Shown here in pieces: positions 39,132 to 49,503 of a DNA stretch of 64,000 nt (its first letter is position 1; the number at the start of each line of letters is the position of its first letter). The translations under genes and the position numbers were made by a program. The DNA comes from Comamonadaceae bacterium. Lineage in GTDB: Bacteria; Pseudomonadota; Gammaproteobacteria; Burkholderiales; Burkholderiaceae_C. The notes beneath the pieces are model-generated. The model was not told the origin of the DNA. It worked only from the letters and a program-made list of their open reading frames with translations, and did no database searches. Location: the NCBI GenBank assembly GCA_027483665.1, contig JAIXUC010000033.1, positions 62,001 to 126,000 of the forward strand, given 5' to 3'.

Positions 39132-40270
39132 GTCAATCCAGTATCCACCGTGCGCTTGCCTTGAGCCAAGAAGTCGGCGGACTGCATTTCGTTCAAGCGC
39201 GACACGGTACGAGGAAACTCATGAGACAAGGGCCCATCGGTGTACAGCCCCTCGGGCTCTACCTCGGCAGACAACACCAGCTTGACCCTGCGGTCGTACA
39301 GAACGTCAATCAGCCAGGTAAAACGCCGCGCCTCCGATGCCATGCGCACGGGCATGTGCGGCACCCCGCTGAGCAACACGGTGTGGAATTGCGTCGCGAT
39401 CTCCAGGTAATCGTTCTGAGACCGTGGTCCACCGCAAAGTGTCTTGAAATCAAACCACACCACGCCGCCAGCACGCCGCAGGGCTCTGATTTCGCGTGAT
39501 TCGATGCGAAGCACAGGGCTTTCATCTTGCGCTTCCGCCAAGTCCTCGAAGGCCTGCGCCATGGCAGCCTCGGCGGTCGGCCCGAGCGGACAGTGGTAGA
39601 GCTGCAGCCGCTCGAGGGTGCGACGCCGGTAGTCGGTGCCGTGGTCGACATTGACCACTTCCAAATAACGTTTCAGCAGTTCGATGGCAGGCAACAGCCG
39701 ATCGCGGTGCAGGCCGTTGGGATACAGCGCATCGGGGTGAAAGTTGGAGGTGGTCACCATCCCAACGCCGTTTCGGAACATGGCGTCCAGCAGGCGATGC
39801 AGGATCATCGCGTCGGTGATGTCGGCAACGTGGAACTCATCGAAACAGATCAGACGAAAGCGCTCTGCAATGCGCTCGCCCAGCACTTCCAGAGGGTTGG
39901 CCGTGCCCTGCAGATCGCGCAGTTCACGGTGCACCTCACGCATGAACTCATGAAAGTGCAGCCGCGTCTTGCGCTGCAGCGGGACGGCACCGTAGAAGCA
40001 GTCCATCAGAAAGCTTTTGCCCCGACCCACGCCGCCATAGAGGTAGACGCCTCGGGGAATCTCTGGATGATGGATCAGCTTTTTGAAAGCGTTGGATCGA
40101 AGCCCCTTGTAGTGGGTCCACTCGGCAGCACAGGCCTCGAGCGCTTCCACGCCATGCAACTGGGCCGGGTCGCTTGTGTAGCCGCGCTGCACCAACTCGC
40201 GGGTGTAGGCCTGCCCGACAGGTCCCCTCTGCTCAGACGGGCTATGCAGGGGATGCAAGACAGCCGACAT
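39128..40270 (-). CDS. zapE: ZapE (AFG1-like) cell division ATPase
   Basis: A 380-residue AAA-type ATPase acting at the Z-ring under stress; the mitochondrial homologue is AFG1/LACE1. Walker A is GGVGRGKS, Walker B LICFDEFHV, and the sensor region TTSNFHPDALYPNGL is characteristic. The ATG at 40270 begins the conserved region; the frame upstream overlaps lpd and is not homologous. It follows lpd by 11 bases, as commonly seen in betaproteobacteria. Confidence 0.94.
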   Translation of the reverse strand: MSAVLHPLHSPSEQRGPVGQAYTRELVQRGYTSDPAQLHGVEALEACAAEWTHYKGLRSNAFKKLIHHPEIPRGVYLYGGVGRGKSFLMDCFYGAVPLQRKTRLHFHEFMREVHRELRDLQGTANPLEVLGERIAERFRLICFDEFHVADITDAMILHRLLDAMFRNGVGMVTTSNFHPDALYPNGLHRDRLLPAIELLKRYLEVVNVDHGTDYRRRTLERLQLYHCPLGPTAEAAMAQAFEDLAEAQDESPVLRIESREIRALRRAGGVVWFDFKTLCGGPRSQNDYLEIATQFHTVLLSGVPHMPVRMASEARRFTWLIDVLYDRRVKLVLSAEVEPEGLYTDGPLSHEFPRTVSRLNEMQSADFLAQGKRTVDTGLT

Positions 40271-40281
40271 GGGGAGACAGC

Positions 40282-41721
<1,440 letters not shown>

Positions 41722-41782
41722 GGGTAGAAGTGGTTGCTGGCCGAGCCCTCTTCAACGCGAGGCCCGATCCGGGTGAATGGGC

Positions 41783-43051
41783 TCAGATATCGAACAACAG
41801 CCGCGCCGGGTCTTCCAGCGCTTCCTTCATGGCGACCAGCCCCAGTACGGCTTCACGGCCGTCGATGATGCGGTGGTCATAGCTCATGGCGAGGTAGTTG
41901 ATGGGGCGCACCACGACTTGGCCGTTTTCCACCACGGCACGGTCTTTGGTGGCGTGCACACCCAGGATGGCGGACTGCGGCGGGTTGATGATGGGGGTCG
42001 ACAACATGGAGCCGAACACGCCGCCATTGCTAATCGAGAACGTACCACCCGTCATTTCTTCAATGCCCAGCTTGCCGTCTCTGGCCTTCACGCCGTATTC
42101 AGCAATTTTCTTTTCGATGTCTGCAAAGCTCATCTGATCGGCGTTGCGCAGGATGGGCACCACCAAGCCGCGCGGCGAACCGACCGCAATGCCGATGTCG
42201 AAGTAGCCGTGGTAGACGATGTCGTTGCCATCGACCGAGGCGTTGAGCACCGGGAACTTCTTGAGCGCGTGCACGGCTGCCTTCACGAAGAAGCTCATGA
42301 AGCCGATCTTCACGCCGTGCTCCTTCTCGAACTTTTCTTGGAAGCGCTTGCGCATTTCCATCACCGGCGCCATGTTCACCTCGTTGAAGGTGGTCAGGAT
42401 GGCGTTGGTGGATTGAGACTGCAGCAAGCGCTCGGCCACGCGGGCACGCAGGCGGCTCATGGGCACACGTTGCTCTGGCCGGGTCCCCAGGTCTGGGGCA
42501 GAAGGTGCGGAGACCTGAGGCAAGACCTTGGTCGGAATGCCCGTTGGAATGGCCACCGCAGGCGCAGCAGCAGCACCGCCAGCCACAGCCGCCAAGACGT
42601 CGCCCTTGGTGACGCGGCCATCACGCCCGGTCCCTGACACGGCCGATGCGCTGAGCTGGTTGTCCGCCAACAGCTTGGCGGCAGCGGGCATGGCCACACC
42701 GGCCTTGGAACCCGCAGCACTTGAAGGGGCTGGCGCAGCCATCGCGGGCGCAGCAGCAGAAGAAGCAGCAGGCGCTGCGCTGGGCGCAGCGGCCACAGCC
42801 GAACCTTTGCCTTCGGTGTCGATGCGCGCAATCAGTTGTTCTGCCACCACCGTCGCCCCATCACCGACCACCAACTCTGCCAAAACACCGGCAGCGGGCG
42901 CTGGAACTTCCAGCACCACTTTGTCGGTTTCGATCTCGATCAAGATCTCGTCCACAGCAACGCTGTCGCCCGCCTTTTTCTTCCACTGCAGCATGGTGGC
43001 TTCTGCCACGGATTCTGAGAGCTGGGGAACCTTAACTTCAACAATGGCCAT
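41783..43051 (-). CDS. sucB: Dihydrolipoyl succinyltransferase (E2 of 2-oxoglutarate dehydrogenase)
   Basis: Core E2 enzyme of the 2-oxoglutarate dehydrogenase complex in the TCA cycle. The 422 residues comprise an N-terminal lipoyl domain with the lipoylated lysine in [12 protein letters not shown], an Ala/Pro-rich linker, a peripheral-subunit-binding domain ([28 protein letters not shown]), and the catalytic domain with [13 protein letters not shown]. It lies 30 bases downstream of sucA. Confidence 0.97.
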   Translation of the reverse strand: MAIVEVKVPQLSESVAEATMLQWKKKAGDSVAVDEILIEIETDKVVLEVPAPAAGVLAELVVGDGATVVAEQLIARIDTEGKGSAVAAAPSAAPAASSAAAPAMAAPAPSSAAGSKAGVAMPAAAKLLADNQLSASAVSGTGRDGRVTKGDVLAAVAGGAAAAPAVAIPTGIPTKVLPQVSAPSAPDLGTRPEQRVPMSRLRARVAERLLQSQSTNAILTTFNEVNMAPVMEMRKRFQEKFEKEHGVKIGFMSFFVKAAVHALKKFPVLNASVDGNDIVYHGYFDIGIAVGSPRGLVVPILRNADQMSFADIEKKIAEYGVKARDGKLGIEEMTGGTFSISNGGVFGSMLSTPIINPPQSAILGVHATKDRAVVENGQVVVRPINYLAMSYDHRIIDGREAVLGLVAMKEALEDPARLLFDI

Positions 43052-43081
43052 GTTGTTCTCGTCTGTGTATCTGGATGGGGC

Positions 43082-45973
43082 TTACTTCGTGAGCACAAAG
43101 CCCTTGAGCTTGCCAAAGGCGCCATCGACCAGCGTCTTTTGCTGCTCTTGGTGCAAGTGCGAATAGCCGACCGCAGGCGATGCAGAAGCAGCCCTGCCGG
43201 AGTAGCCCAACTTCTGGCCTTCAGCCATGTTTTCGTGGATGTAGTGCTGCACGAAGAACCATGCACCCTGGTTTTGCGGTTCGTCCTGGCACCAGACCAC
43301 GTCCACCAAGTTGGGGTAGCGCTTGAGCTCGGCAGCGAAGGCCTTGTGCGGGAAGGGATAAACCTGCTCCACGCGCAACACCGCCACGTCGTCGATGCCT
43401 TTTTCTTCGCGCTTCTTGGCCAAGTCGTAATAGACCTTGCCAGAGCAAGCCACCACGCGCCGAACCTTGGCCGCGTTCTTTTGCACTTCTTCCTTGCTGT
43501 CGGGAATGACGGTCTGAAAGCCGCCCTTCACAAACTCCGATAGTGCAGACGTTGCGTCTTTGTTTCGCAGCAAAGACTTCGGGGTCATGATGATCAGCGG
43601 CTTGCGCAGGTTGCGGATCATTTGGCGGCGCAGCAGGTGGAAGATCTGGCTGGCCGTGGTCGGCTGGCAGACCTGCATGTTGGTGTCAGCAGACAACTGC
43701 ATGAAGCGCTCCAGGCGCGCCGAGCTGTGCTCCGGGCCTTGACCCTCGTAGCCGTGGGGCAGCATCAACGTGATGCCATTCACGCGGCCCCACTTCACTT
43801 CACCCGAGGCGATGAACTGGTCGATGACCACCTGCGCGCCGTTGGCGAAATCGCCGAACTGCGCCTCCCAGATCACCAGGGTGTTGGGGTCGTTCGATGC
43901 GTAGCCGTATTCAAATCCCAGCACCGCCTCTTCAGACAAGATGGAGTCGATGACCACGAAAGGCGCTTGGTTGTCTGCAACGTTTTGCAGCGGTACGTAA
44001 GTGCCGATGTCCCACTTCTCGCGGTTTTGGTCGTGCAAGACAGAGTGACGGTGGGTGAAAGTGCCACGCCCGCAATCTTCACCCGACAGGCGCACCGGAT
44101 AGCCGCTGGCCACCAGGGAAGCAAAAGCCATGTGCTCACCCATGCCCCAGTCCACATTGGCTTCACCTCGGCCCATGGCTGCACGGTCGTCCAGCACCTT
44201 CTTGACCAGGGGGTGTGGCGTGAAGCCTGCAGGCACCGTGGTGATGCGTTCTGCCAAGCGCTTCCACTCCGTCATGGGAATGGCAGTGTCGGCCGCATCG
44301 GTCCACTTTCTGTTGAGGTAAGGGCTCCAATCGACTGCGTACTTGCTCTTGAAGTTGGTGAGCACCGGGTCTGAGGTGTGGCGCCCGGCATCCAGAGCAG
44401 CCCGGAATGCCTTGGCCATGTCGTCGCCCAAAGTCTCACCCAGGCCTTGCGCAGCCAGCTTGTCTGCATACAGCTTGCGCGTACCAGGGTGCTGTGCGAT
44501 TTTCTTGTACATCAGCGGCTGGGTCAGGCTGGGGGTGTCCTGCTCGTTGTGGCCCAGCTTGCGGAAACAAATGATGTCAACCACGACGTCTTTTCGGAAC
44601 TCCATGCGGAAGTCCAGCGCCAACTGGGTCGCCAACACCACTGCCTCGGGGTCGTCCCCGTTCACGTGCAACACGGGCGACTCGATCATCTTGACAACGT
44701 CAGAGCAATACAGCGTGGAGCGGCTGTCGCGCGGGTCGGACGTGGTGAAGCCAATTTGGTTGTTGATGACCAAATGCACCGTACCGCCTGTGGAATAGCC
44801 ACGCGTTTCTGCCAGCGCCAAGGTTTCCATCACCACGCCCTGGCCAGCAAAGGCGGCGTCCCCGTGCACCAGCACCGGCAGCACTTGTTTACCCAAGGGG
44901 TCACCACGGCGATCCATGCGGGCGCGCACCGAACCTTCAACGACGGGATTGACGATTTCCAGGTGGGAGGGGTTGAAGGCCAAACTCAAGTGAACCGGGC
45001 CGCCGGGCGTGGACACGTCTGAGCTGAAACCCTGGTGGTATTTCACGTCGCCCGACGGAAGATCTTCCGGGGCCGTGTGGTCGAACTCTGCGAACAGGTC
45101 TTTGGGCATCTTGCCCAAGGTGTTGACCAGCACATTCAATCGACCCCGGTGCGCCATGCCGATCACGATCTCTTGGACGCCCTTGGCGCCCGCCTGCTGG
45201 ATCAGCTCGTCCATCGAGGCGATGAAGCTTTCTCCTCCCTCCAGCGAAAAGCGCTTTTGCCCGACGTACTTGGTGTGCAGGAACCGCTCCAAGCCCTCCG
45301 CGGCGGTCAGCCGGTCGAGGATGTGCTTTTTCTTCTCGACCGAGAAGCTGGGCTTGCTGCGGATGGACTCCAGCTTCTGCTGCCACCAACGCTTTTGGCT
45401 CTGGTCGGTGATGTAGTTGGTCTCAGCCCCGATCGTTCCGCAATAGGTTTCGCGCAAGGCATTGAGCAGCTCGCGCAGGCTCATGGAGTCTTTGCCGAAG
45501 AAGGTGTTGCTGGTGTTGAACACCGTTTCTTGGTCGGCATCGGTGAAGCCGTAGAACGAGGGCTCCAGCTCGGGGATGTTGTCGCGCTCGGTGCGCTTGA
45601 GCGGGTCCAGGTCTGCCCAGCGAGCCCCCACGTTGCGGTATGCCGCAATCAGCTGCTGCACCGCGGTGCGCTTGCGGCCCATTTCAGAGTCCGCGCCAGT
45701 GGCCATGACCACCCGCGTGACGCCGGCCTTAGCGCGCTCAGCGAACGCGTTGATCACCGGCTGGTGCGGAACATCTCGGGCTTGGCTGCCGTCAGCGGCT
45801 GGCACGTGCTGCAAGGCGTCGAAGTAGTCGCGCCAGGTGTCTGGCACGCTGCCAGGGTTCGCAAGGTAGTTTTCGTACATCTCCTCGACGTAAGGCGCAT
45901 TGCCGCCGAAGAGGTAGGTGTTGTTGCGGTAGGCGCTGTAGACAGACGCCGCCTGCGAAGCCGGATCGTTCAT
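43082..45973 (-). CDS. sucA: 2-oxoglutarate dehydrogenase E1 component
   Basis: Thiamine-diphosphate-dependent decarboxylase starting the 2-oxoglutarate dehydrogenase reaction. The 963 residues have the N-terminal E2-binding segment (YLFGGNAPYVEEMYENYLANP), the thiamine/active-site MAHRGRLNVLVN, the TPP motif HGDAAFAGQGVV, and a C-terminal transketolase-like region. The ATG at 45973 follows GGAGG. It is first of the sucA-sucB-lpd-zapE run. Confidence 0.97.
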   Translation of the reverse strand: MNDPASQAASVYSAYRNNTYLFGGNAPYVEEMYENYLANPGSVPDTWRDYFDALQHVPAADGSQARDVPHQPVINAFAERAKAGVTRVVMATGADSEMGRKRTAVQQLIAAYRNVGARWADLDPLKRTERDNIPELEPSFYGFTDADQETVFNTSNTFFGKDSMSLRELLNALRETYCGTIGAETNYITDQSQKRWWQQKLESIRSKPSFSVEKKKHILDRLTAAEGLERFLHTKYVGQKRFSLEGGESFIASMDELIQQAGAKGVQEIVIGMAHRGRLNVLVNTLGKMPKDLFAEFDHTAPEDLPSGDVKYHQGFSSDVSTPGGPVHLSLAFNPSHLEIVNPVVEGSVRARMDRRGDPLGKQVLPVLVHGDAAFAGQGVVMETLALAETRGYSTGGTVHLVINNQIGFTTSDPRDSRSTLYCSDVVKMIESPVLHVNGDDPEAVVLATQLALDFRMEFRKDVVVDIICFRKLGHNEQDTPSLTQPLMYKKIAQHPGTRKLYADKLAAQGLGETLGDDMAKAFRAALDAGRHTSDPVLTNFKSKYAVDWSPYLNRKWTDAADTAIPMTEWKRLAERITTVPAGFTPHPLVKKVLDDRAAMGRGEANVDWGMGEHMAFASLVASGYPVRLSGEDCGRGTFTHRHSVLHDQNREKWDIGTYVPLQNVADNQAPFVVIDSILSEEAVLGFEYGYASNDPNTLVIWEAQFGDFANGAQVVIDQFIASGEVKWGRVNGITLMLPHGYEGQGPEHSSARLERFMQLSADTNMQVCQPTTASQIFHLLRRQMIRNLRKPLIIMTPKSLLRNKDATSALSEFVKGGFQTVIPDSKEEVQKNAAKVRRVVACSGKVYYDLAKKREEKGIDDVAVLRVEQVYPFPHKAFAAELKRYPNLVDVVWCQDEPQNQGAWFFVQHYIHENMAEGQKLGYSGRAASASPAVGYSHLHQEQQKTLVDGAFGKLKGFVLTK

Positions 45974-45983
45974 ATTTCGCTGA

Positions 45984-46005
45984 CCTCCGTTCCCCTGCAG
46001 GGAAC
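45984..46005 (-). promoter_or_regulatory. Inverted repeat next to the sucA ribosome site
   Basis: A perfect inverted repeat GTTCCC (45989-45994) - 5 bases - GGGAAC (46000-46005) lies immediately upstream of the GGAGG ribosome site (plus CCTCC, 45984-45988) of sucA. As RNA it would form a 6-bp hairpin abutting the ribosome site; as DNA it could be a dimer operator. No regulator is identified. Confidence 0.4.
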
Positions 46006-46144
46006 ATTAGCTGGTTGGAAGAAACCTCCCGCTACACGGCTGAACCGAATGGCGGATGCGACTGTGGCTGGCAAGGGCCTAAGTCCGGCGGCATTGTGCC
46101 ACTGAAGACTTGGCGCTCTTTTACTCAGCCATGCAGGCTGTGCA

Positions 46145-46543
46145 TCAGTCCTTGCTCTGCGGTGTGACCGTCACCGGTGCAGGCGCCGAGGCGGGTGCTG
46201 CTTGCTCCGCAGCCGCACGGTTGGGCAAACGCCCGCTGGTGCCTACGCTCACACGCCCTCCCCCCACAGAAACCCCAACGCCCGTGGAAACCCGGCCGTC
46301 GCTGCCAACACCGACGCCAATCCCCACATGGGGGCCGATCGGAATGCTGACACCCAAGTTCACGCCAGTACTGGAACATCCGGTGATCCCTGCCGCGACC
46401 GCCAGCGCGCATGCCAATCGCCTGCCCGGGACGAGAGGCTGGCGATGCAGCCAAGCCAGAAAGCTCGATCGCCCAGCCTGGGACGCGGCTTGGCCGTCGC
46501 CGCGGGCGTTGGTGAAATTGGGGGTGTACGGGCTTCTTTGCAT
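46145..46543 (-). CDS. Small Gly/Val-rich lipoprotein of unknown function
   Basis: A 132-residue protein from the ATG at 46543 (an upstream ATG at 46567 is possible). A long basic n-region leads to a hydrophobic core and lipobox ITGC (Cys56). Then follows a Gly/Val/Ser repeat (about residues 60-100, with PHVGIGVGVGSDGRVSTG and GVGVSVGGGRVSVG), which looks like a short beta or glycine-zipper-like region. The end is Ala/Pro-rich. Family not recognised. Other frames here show no signal peptide. It is divergent from the barrel gene. Confidence 0.65.
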   Translation of the reverse strand: MQRSPYTPNFTNARGDGQAASQAGRSSFLAWLHRQPLVPGRRLACALAVAAGITGCSSTGVNLGVSIPIGPHVGIGVGVGSDGRVSTGVGVSVGGGRVSVGTSGRLPNRAAAEQAAPASAPAPVTVTPQSKD

Positions 46544-46751
46544 TGAAAGGCAGGCTACACCAAGCATCCAAGCTTGGCTCGCGCGGCCCTACTGAAACAT
46601 TTCTTCACAAAATTCGTTCATTGGCACACAATCCTTCAGGCTTTGTCCACGATTTTGTCGGCATCGGCTGGTTGATGTCGACTTTGGACGACTTTGCTCC
46701 GCTGAACCAGCATCGGTCGGTGGAGACCATCAACTTCTCAAGAGAGCGCCC

Positions 46752-48098
46752 ATGTCCTGGAATTCGCTTGCTCGCTCCCCACGCCTCATGGCGAACATGG
46801 CTTGTTGCTTGCTGGTCGGAGCGTGGGCTCCAGCACACGCCGTGGTGGACGCCCTGGTTCAAGAGAGCGCCGCACTGGTTCAGGCGAACCAGCCGGCGAA
46901 GGCCTTTGAGTTGCTGTCCGCCCGCGAAGTCGAGCGCGCCGGGGACCCGGATTTCGACTTGGCGCTGGGCATCGCAGCCAACCAGAGCGGTGAGTTCACC
47001 CGGGCCATCTTTGCCCTGGAGCGGGTGCTGGCCGTGCAACCCGACAACACCCGCGCCAAGGCCGAACTGGCGCGTGCCTTGTTTTCCGTGGGCGATACGC
47101 GCAACGCCCGCACGCTGTTCGAGCAGTCGCGCGCTCAGGGCGTGCCGGTGGAAGTGGGGAGCGTGATTGATCAGTTTTTGCAGGCCATCGAGAAAGTCGA
47201 TGCTGAGGGGCGATCTTCCTGGCGCGGGCAGTTCGACCTGGGGCTTGGGCGAGACACCAACGTGACGGGCGGCCCGTCCAACGGTTTGGTGGCGGTCCCT
47301 GCGTTCGGCGGCATCGTGGTGTCCCTCAACCCCGGCGCGGTGGAACGAGCAGATTCCTATTTCTCGGCCAACCTCGGTTTGTCCGGCCGCTACGTGATGG
47401 ATGACCCGCGCTGGTCGCTGATCGGCAACGGCAACCTGGGCCTTCGCTCCTATCTGGATGTGGGTGGTTTTGATAGCCAGCAGATCAACATCAGCGGCGG
47501 CGTGGCCTATCGGGTCGAGCGCCACGAACTCAGCGCGGTGCTTCAGCTGGAAGACTATGACGTCAATGGCAACACCGCCCGGCGGCAGTCCGGCTTGGTC
47601 GGCGAGTGGCTCTACCGCTTCGACGCCTTCCGCCAGTTCGGCAGTTACCTCCAGTATTCACAGTTGACCTATCCAGGGCAATCCACCCGCGACACCGACC
47701 GCACCGTGCTCGGCGCCTCTTATGCCCACCTCTGGCGCAGTGGCCTGCTGGCCTACGGCGGCTTGTACCTCGGTCAGGAAGCAGCGCAGACCGCAGGCCA
47801 AGACTTCCAAGGCCACGAGCTGAGTGGTTTCCGTTTGGGCGTGCAGCAGCCGATGTCGGCCGATCTATCCCTGTTCGCCGCTTTGGCTTATGAGCGCCGC
47901 CGTTTTGATGGCCAAAACCCCCTGTTCCTGGTGACGCGCCGCGACCGGCAGACCAACGTCAATCTGGGCTTGAACTGGGTGGTGGCCAAGGCCTGGCGCC
48001 TAACGCCACAGGTGGCCCTGACGCGGAGCAGCTCAAACATTTCGCTCAACGACTACAAGCGCACGGTCTATTCCGTGAACCTGCGGCACGATTTCTGA
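46752..48098 (+). CDS. TPR plus outer-membrane beta-barrel protein (Slam/T11SS-like)
   Basis: A 448-residue predicted outer-membrane protein. A signal peptide (ANMACCLLVGAWAPAHA) is followed by a periplasmic TPR region (residues about 35-150, with PDFDLALGIAANQSGEF and DNTRAKAELARALFSVGDT), then about 14 amphipathic strands from residue 170, ending in a C-terminal Phe (VNLRHDF) as BAM substrates do. This architecture is that of Slam (DUF560) proteins, which export surface lipoproteins or hemophilin-like proteins. The first barrel strand region GQFDLGLGRDTNVTGGPS fits that family. It is 13 bases upstream of the FecR-domain gene. Slam identity is inferred, not proven. Confidence 0.7.
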   Translation: MSWNSLARSPRLMANMACCLLVGAWAPAHAVVDALVQESAALVQANQPAKAFELLSAREVERAGDPDFDLALGIAANQSGEFTRAIFALERVLAVQPDNTRAKAELARALFSVGDTRNARTLFEQSRAQGVPVEVGSVIDQFLQAIEKVDAEGRSSWRGQFDLGLGRDTNVTGGPSNGLVAVPAFGGIVVSLNPGAVERADSYFSANLGLSGRYVMDDPRWSLIGNGNLGLRSYLDVGGFDSQQINISGGVAYRVERHELSAVLQLEDYDVNGNTARRQSGLVGEWLYRFDAFRQFGSYLQYSQLTYPGQSTRDTDRTVLGASYAHLWRSGLLAYGGLYLGQEAAQTAGQDFQGHELSGFRLGVQQPMSADLSLFAALAYERRRFDGQNPLFLVTRRDRQTNVNLGLNWVVAKAWRLTPQVALTRSSSNISLNDYKRTVYSVNLRHDF

Positions 48099-48111
48099 CC
48101 AGGGGCACCCC

Positions 48112-49494
48112 ATGAACCCGAACTTTCCCTTGCAAAACGCCACGCTGCTGATTGCGCTGGCTTCCATCTATCCCTTGCAGGTGCACGCGGCTGCTGGCGT
48201 CGCGCAGTTTGCGGTGGGCGCGGTCAACGTGCAGCGCGGGGCCGGCATCGTGCCTTTGAGCAAGGGCCAAAGCGTGGAGAGCGGCGACACCATTTCTACC
48301 GGCCCAGGGTCGCAGGCTCAGGTGCGGTTCTCGGATGGCGGCTTGGTGGCCTTGCAGGCCAATACGCAGTTCGCCATCCGCAGTTACGCCGACCAAGGCA
48401 GCGGCGGCAATGCAGACAGCTTCATCGTCGACTTTCTGCAAGGCGGCATGCGCGCCATCACCGGGCTGATCGGCAAGCGCAGTGCGGCCAACTACAAGGT
48501 CAACACCAAAACCGCGACCATCGGCATCCGCGGCTCTGCCTTTGCTGCCAACTACAACACCGACGGCAGCCTGACCATCGGTGCCACGCAAGACGAGATC
48601 GTGGTTTGCACCAACGGAGGATGCACCAGCCTGACCGTGGGCGAAATCGCCCGTGTTGCTGCGGACAACTCCACGCCCACACGCACCAACGTCAGGACCA
48701 ACCTGCCACTGGTGGAAGTGCGGCAAGACCCGCAATTGGCGGGTAACCAAAGTGGGGCCAATGCGCCCGTGGCCATCGCATCTGGGCTCAGTGCGACTTT
48801 CGCGGTCAACGATGGCGGCTACTCAGGCAGCAGCATCCTGTCTAGCAGTTTCGATTTCCCCTTCTCGGACGGCACAGGTACCTTCACCGGTGGGCAGCTG
48901 GTGACCTACGATAACGAAAGTGAAGACGTGATCGTCGCCAAAGAGGGCAACCAACCTGGCAGCTTCTTCACCCTGGGGGCACCGGCCGACGCTGATTTCC
49001 TAGGCTGGGGCTACTGGATGAGCGGCTCGAAAACTGAAGGGTACTCAGGCACTTCAGCGCTCACCGACGTGCACTATGTGGTGGGCAGGCCCACGCCCAG
49101 CGTGTCGATGCCCACGACCGGCACGGCGTCATACGCTTTGGTCGGTGGCACGGCACCCACCGCCAACAACGGGGGCACCTTGCTCACGGGGCAGTTGGTG
49201 AGTGCTGGCCTCGAGGTCGACTTTGGTGCCAATCAAGTGAGCGTAGAGGTCAACACCCGCTTCTCCTCTGGCGGCAGCACCATCGACGTGCCCATCACCG
49301 GCAGCGCGGGTATTTCCGGCTCGACCTTCGGCTGCGGGGGGTCAACGCGCATCAGCGGTATCTTCACGGGCGTGTTGGCCGCGCGCGCGGGTCTTGTCTA
49401 CCTTAAGGAGGGCACGCCTGTCGGTACCGTGTCAGGTGCAGCGGGTTTCGTGCAGAGCAGCAGCACTGGGCTTGCTGTCAGCCTTCCTAATTGA
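48112..49494 (+). CDS. FecR-domain secreted protein with TbpB-like C-terminal barrel
   Basis: A 460-residue protein. Signal peptide 1-26 (ending QVHA, no lipobox). FecR-like domain at about 35-185, with LSKGQSVESGDTISTGPGS, VRFSDGGLVALQANTQFAI and TATIGIRGSAF. A middle region of about 140 residues is unrecognised. The C-terminal segment (about 335-460) contains ISGIFTGVLAARAGLVYLKE and VSGAAGFVQ, like the eight-stranded barrel of transferrin-binding-protein-B-like Slam substrates. Being in a 13-base operon with a Slam-like barrel protein suggests it is the cargo. A heme or iron role is possible but not shown. Confidence 0.75.
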   Translation: MNPNFPLQNATLLIALASIYPLQVHAAAGVAQFAVGAVNVQRGAGIVPLSKGQSVESGDTISTGPGSQAQVRFSDGGLVALQANTQFAIRSYADQGSGGNADSFIVDFLQGGMRAITGLIGKRSAANYKVNTKTATIGIRGSAFAANYNTDGSLTIGATQDEIVVCTNGGCTSLTVGEIARVAADNSTPTRTNVRTNLPLVEVRQDPQLAGNQSGANAPVAIASGLSATFAVNDGGYSGSSILSSSFDFPFSDGTGTFTGGQLVTYDNESEDVIVAKEGNQPGSFFTLGAPADADFLGWGYWMSGSKTEGYSGTSALTDVHYVVGRPTPSVSMPTTGTASYALVGGTAPTANNGGTLLTGQLVSAGLEVDFGANQVSVEVNTRFSSGGSTIDVPITGSAGISGSTFGCGGSTRISGIFTGVLAARAGLVYLKEGTPVGTVSGAAGFVQSSSTGLAVSLPN

Positions 49495-49503
49495 CGCCGG
49501 CCC

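Noticed and set aside
46110-46595. Plus-strand and alternative minus-strand open frames over the small lipoprotein
   Set aside because: Only the minus frame 46145-46543 has a signal peptide with a lipobox and a patterned Gly/Val repeat.
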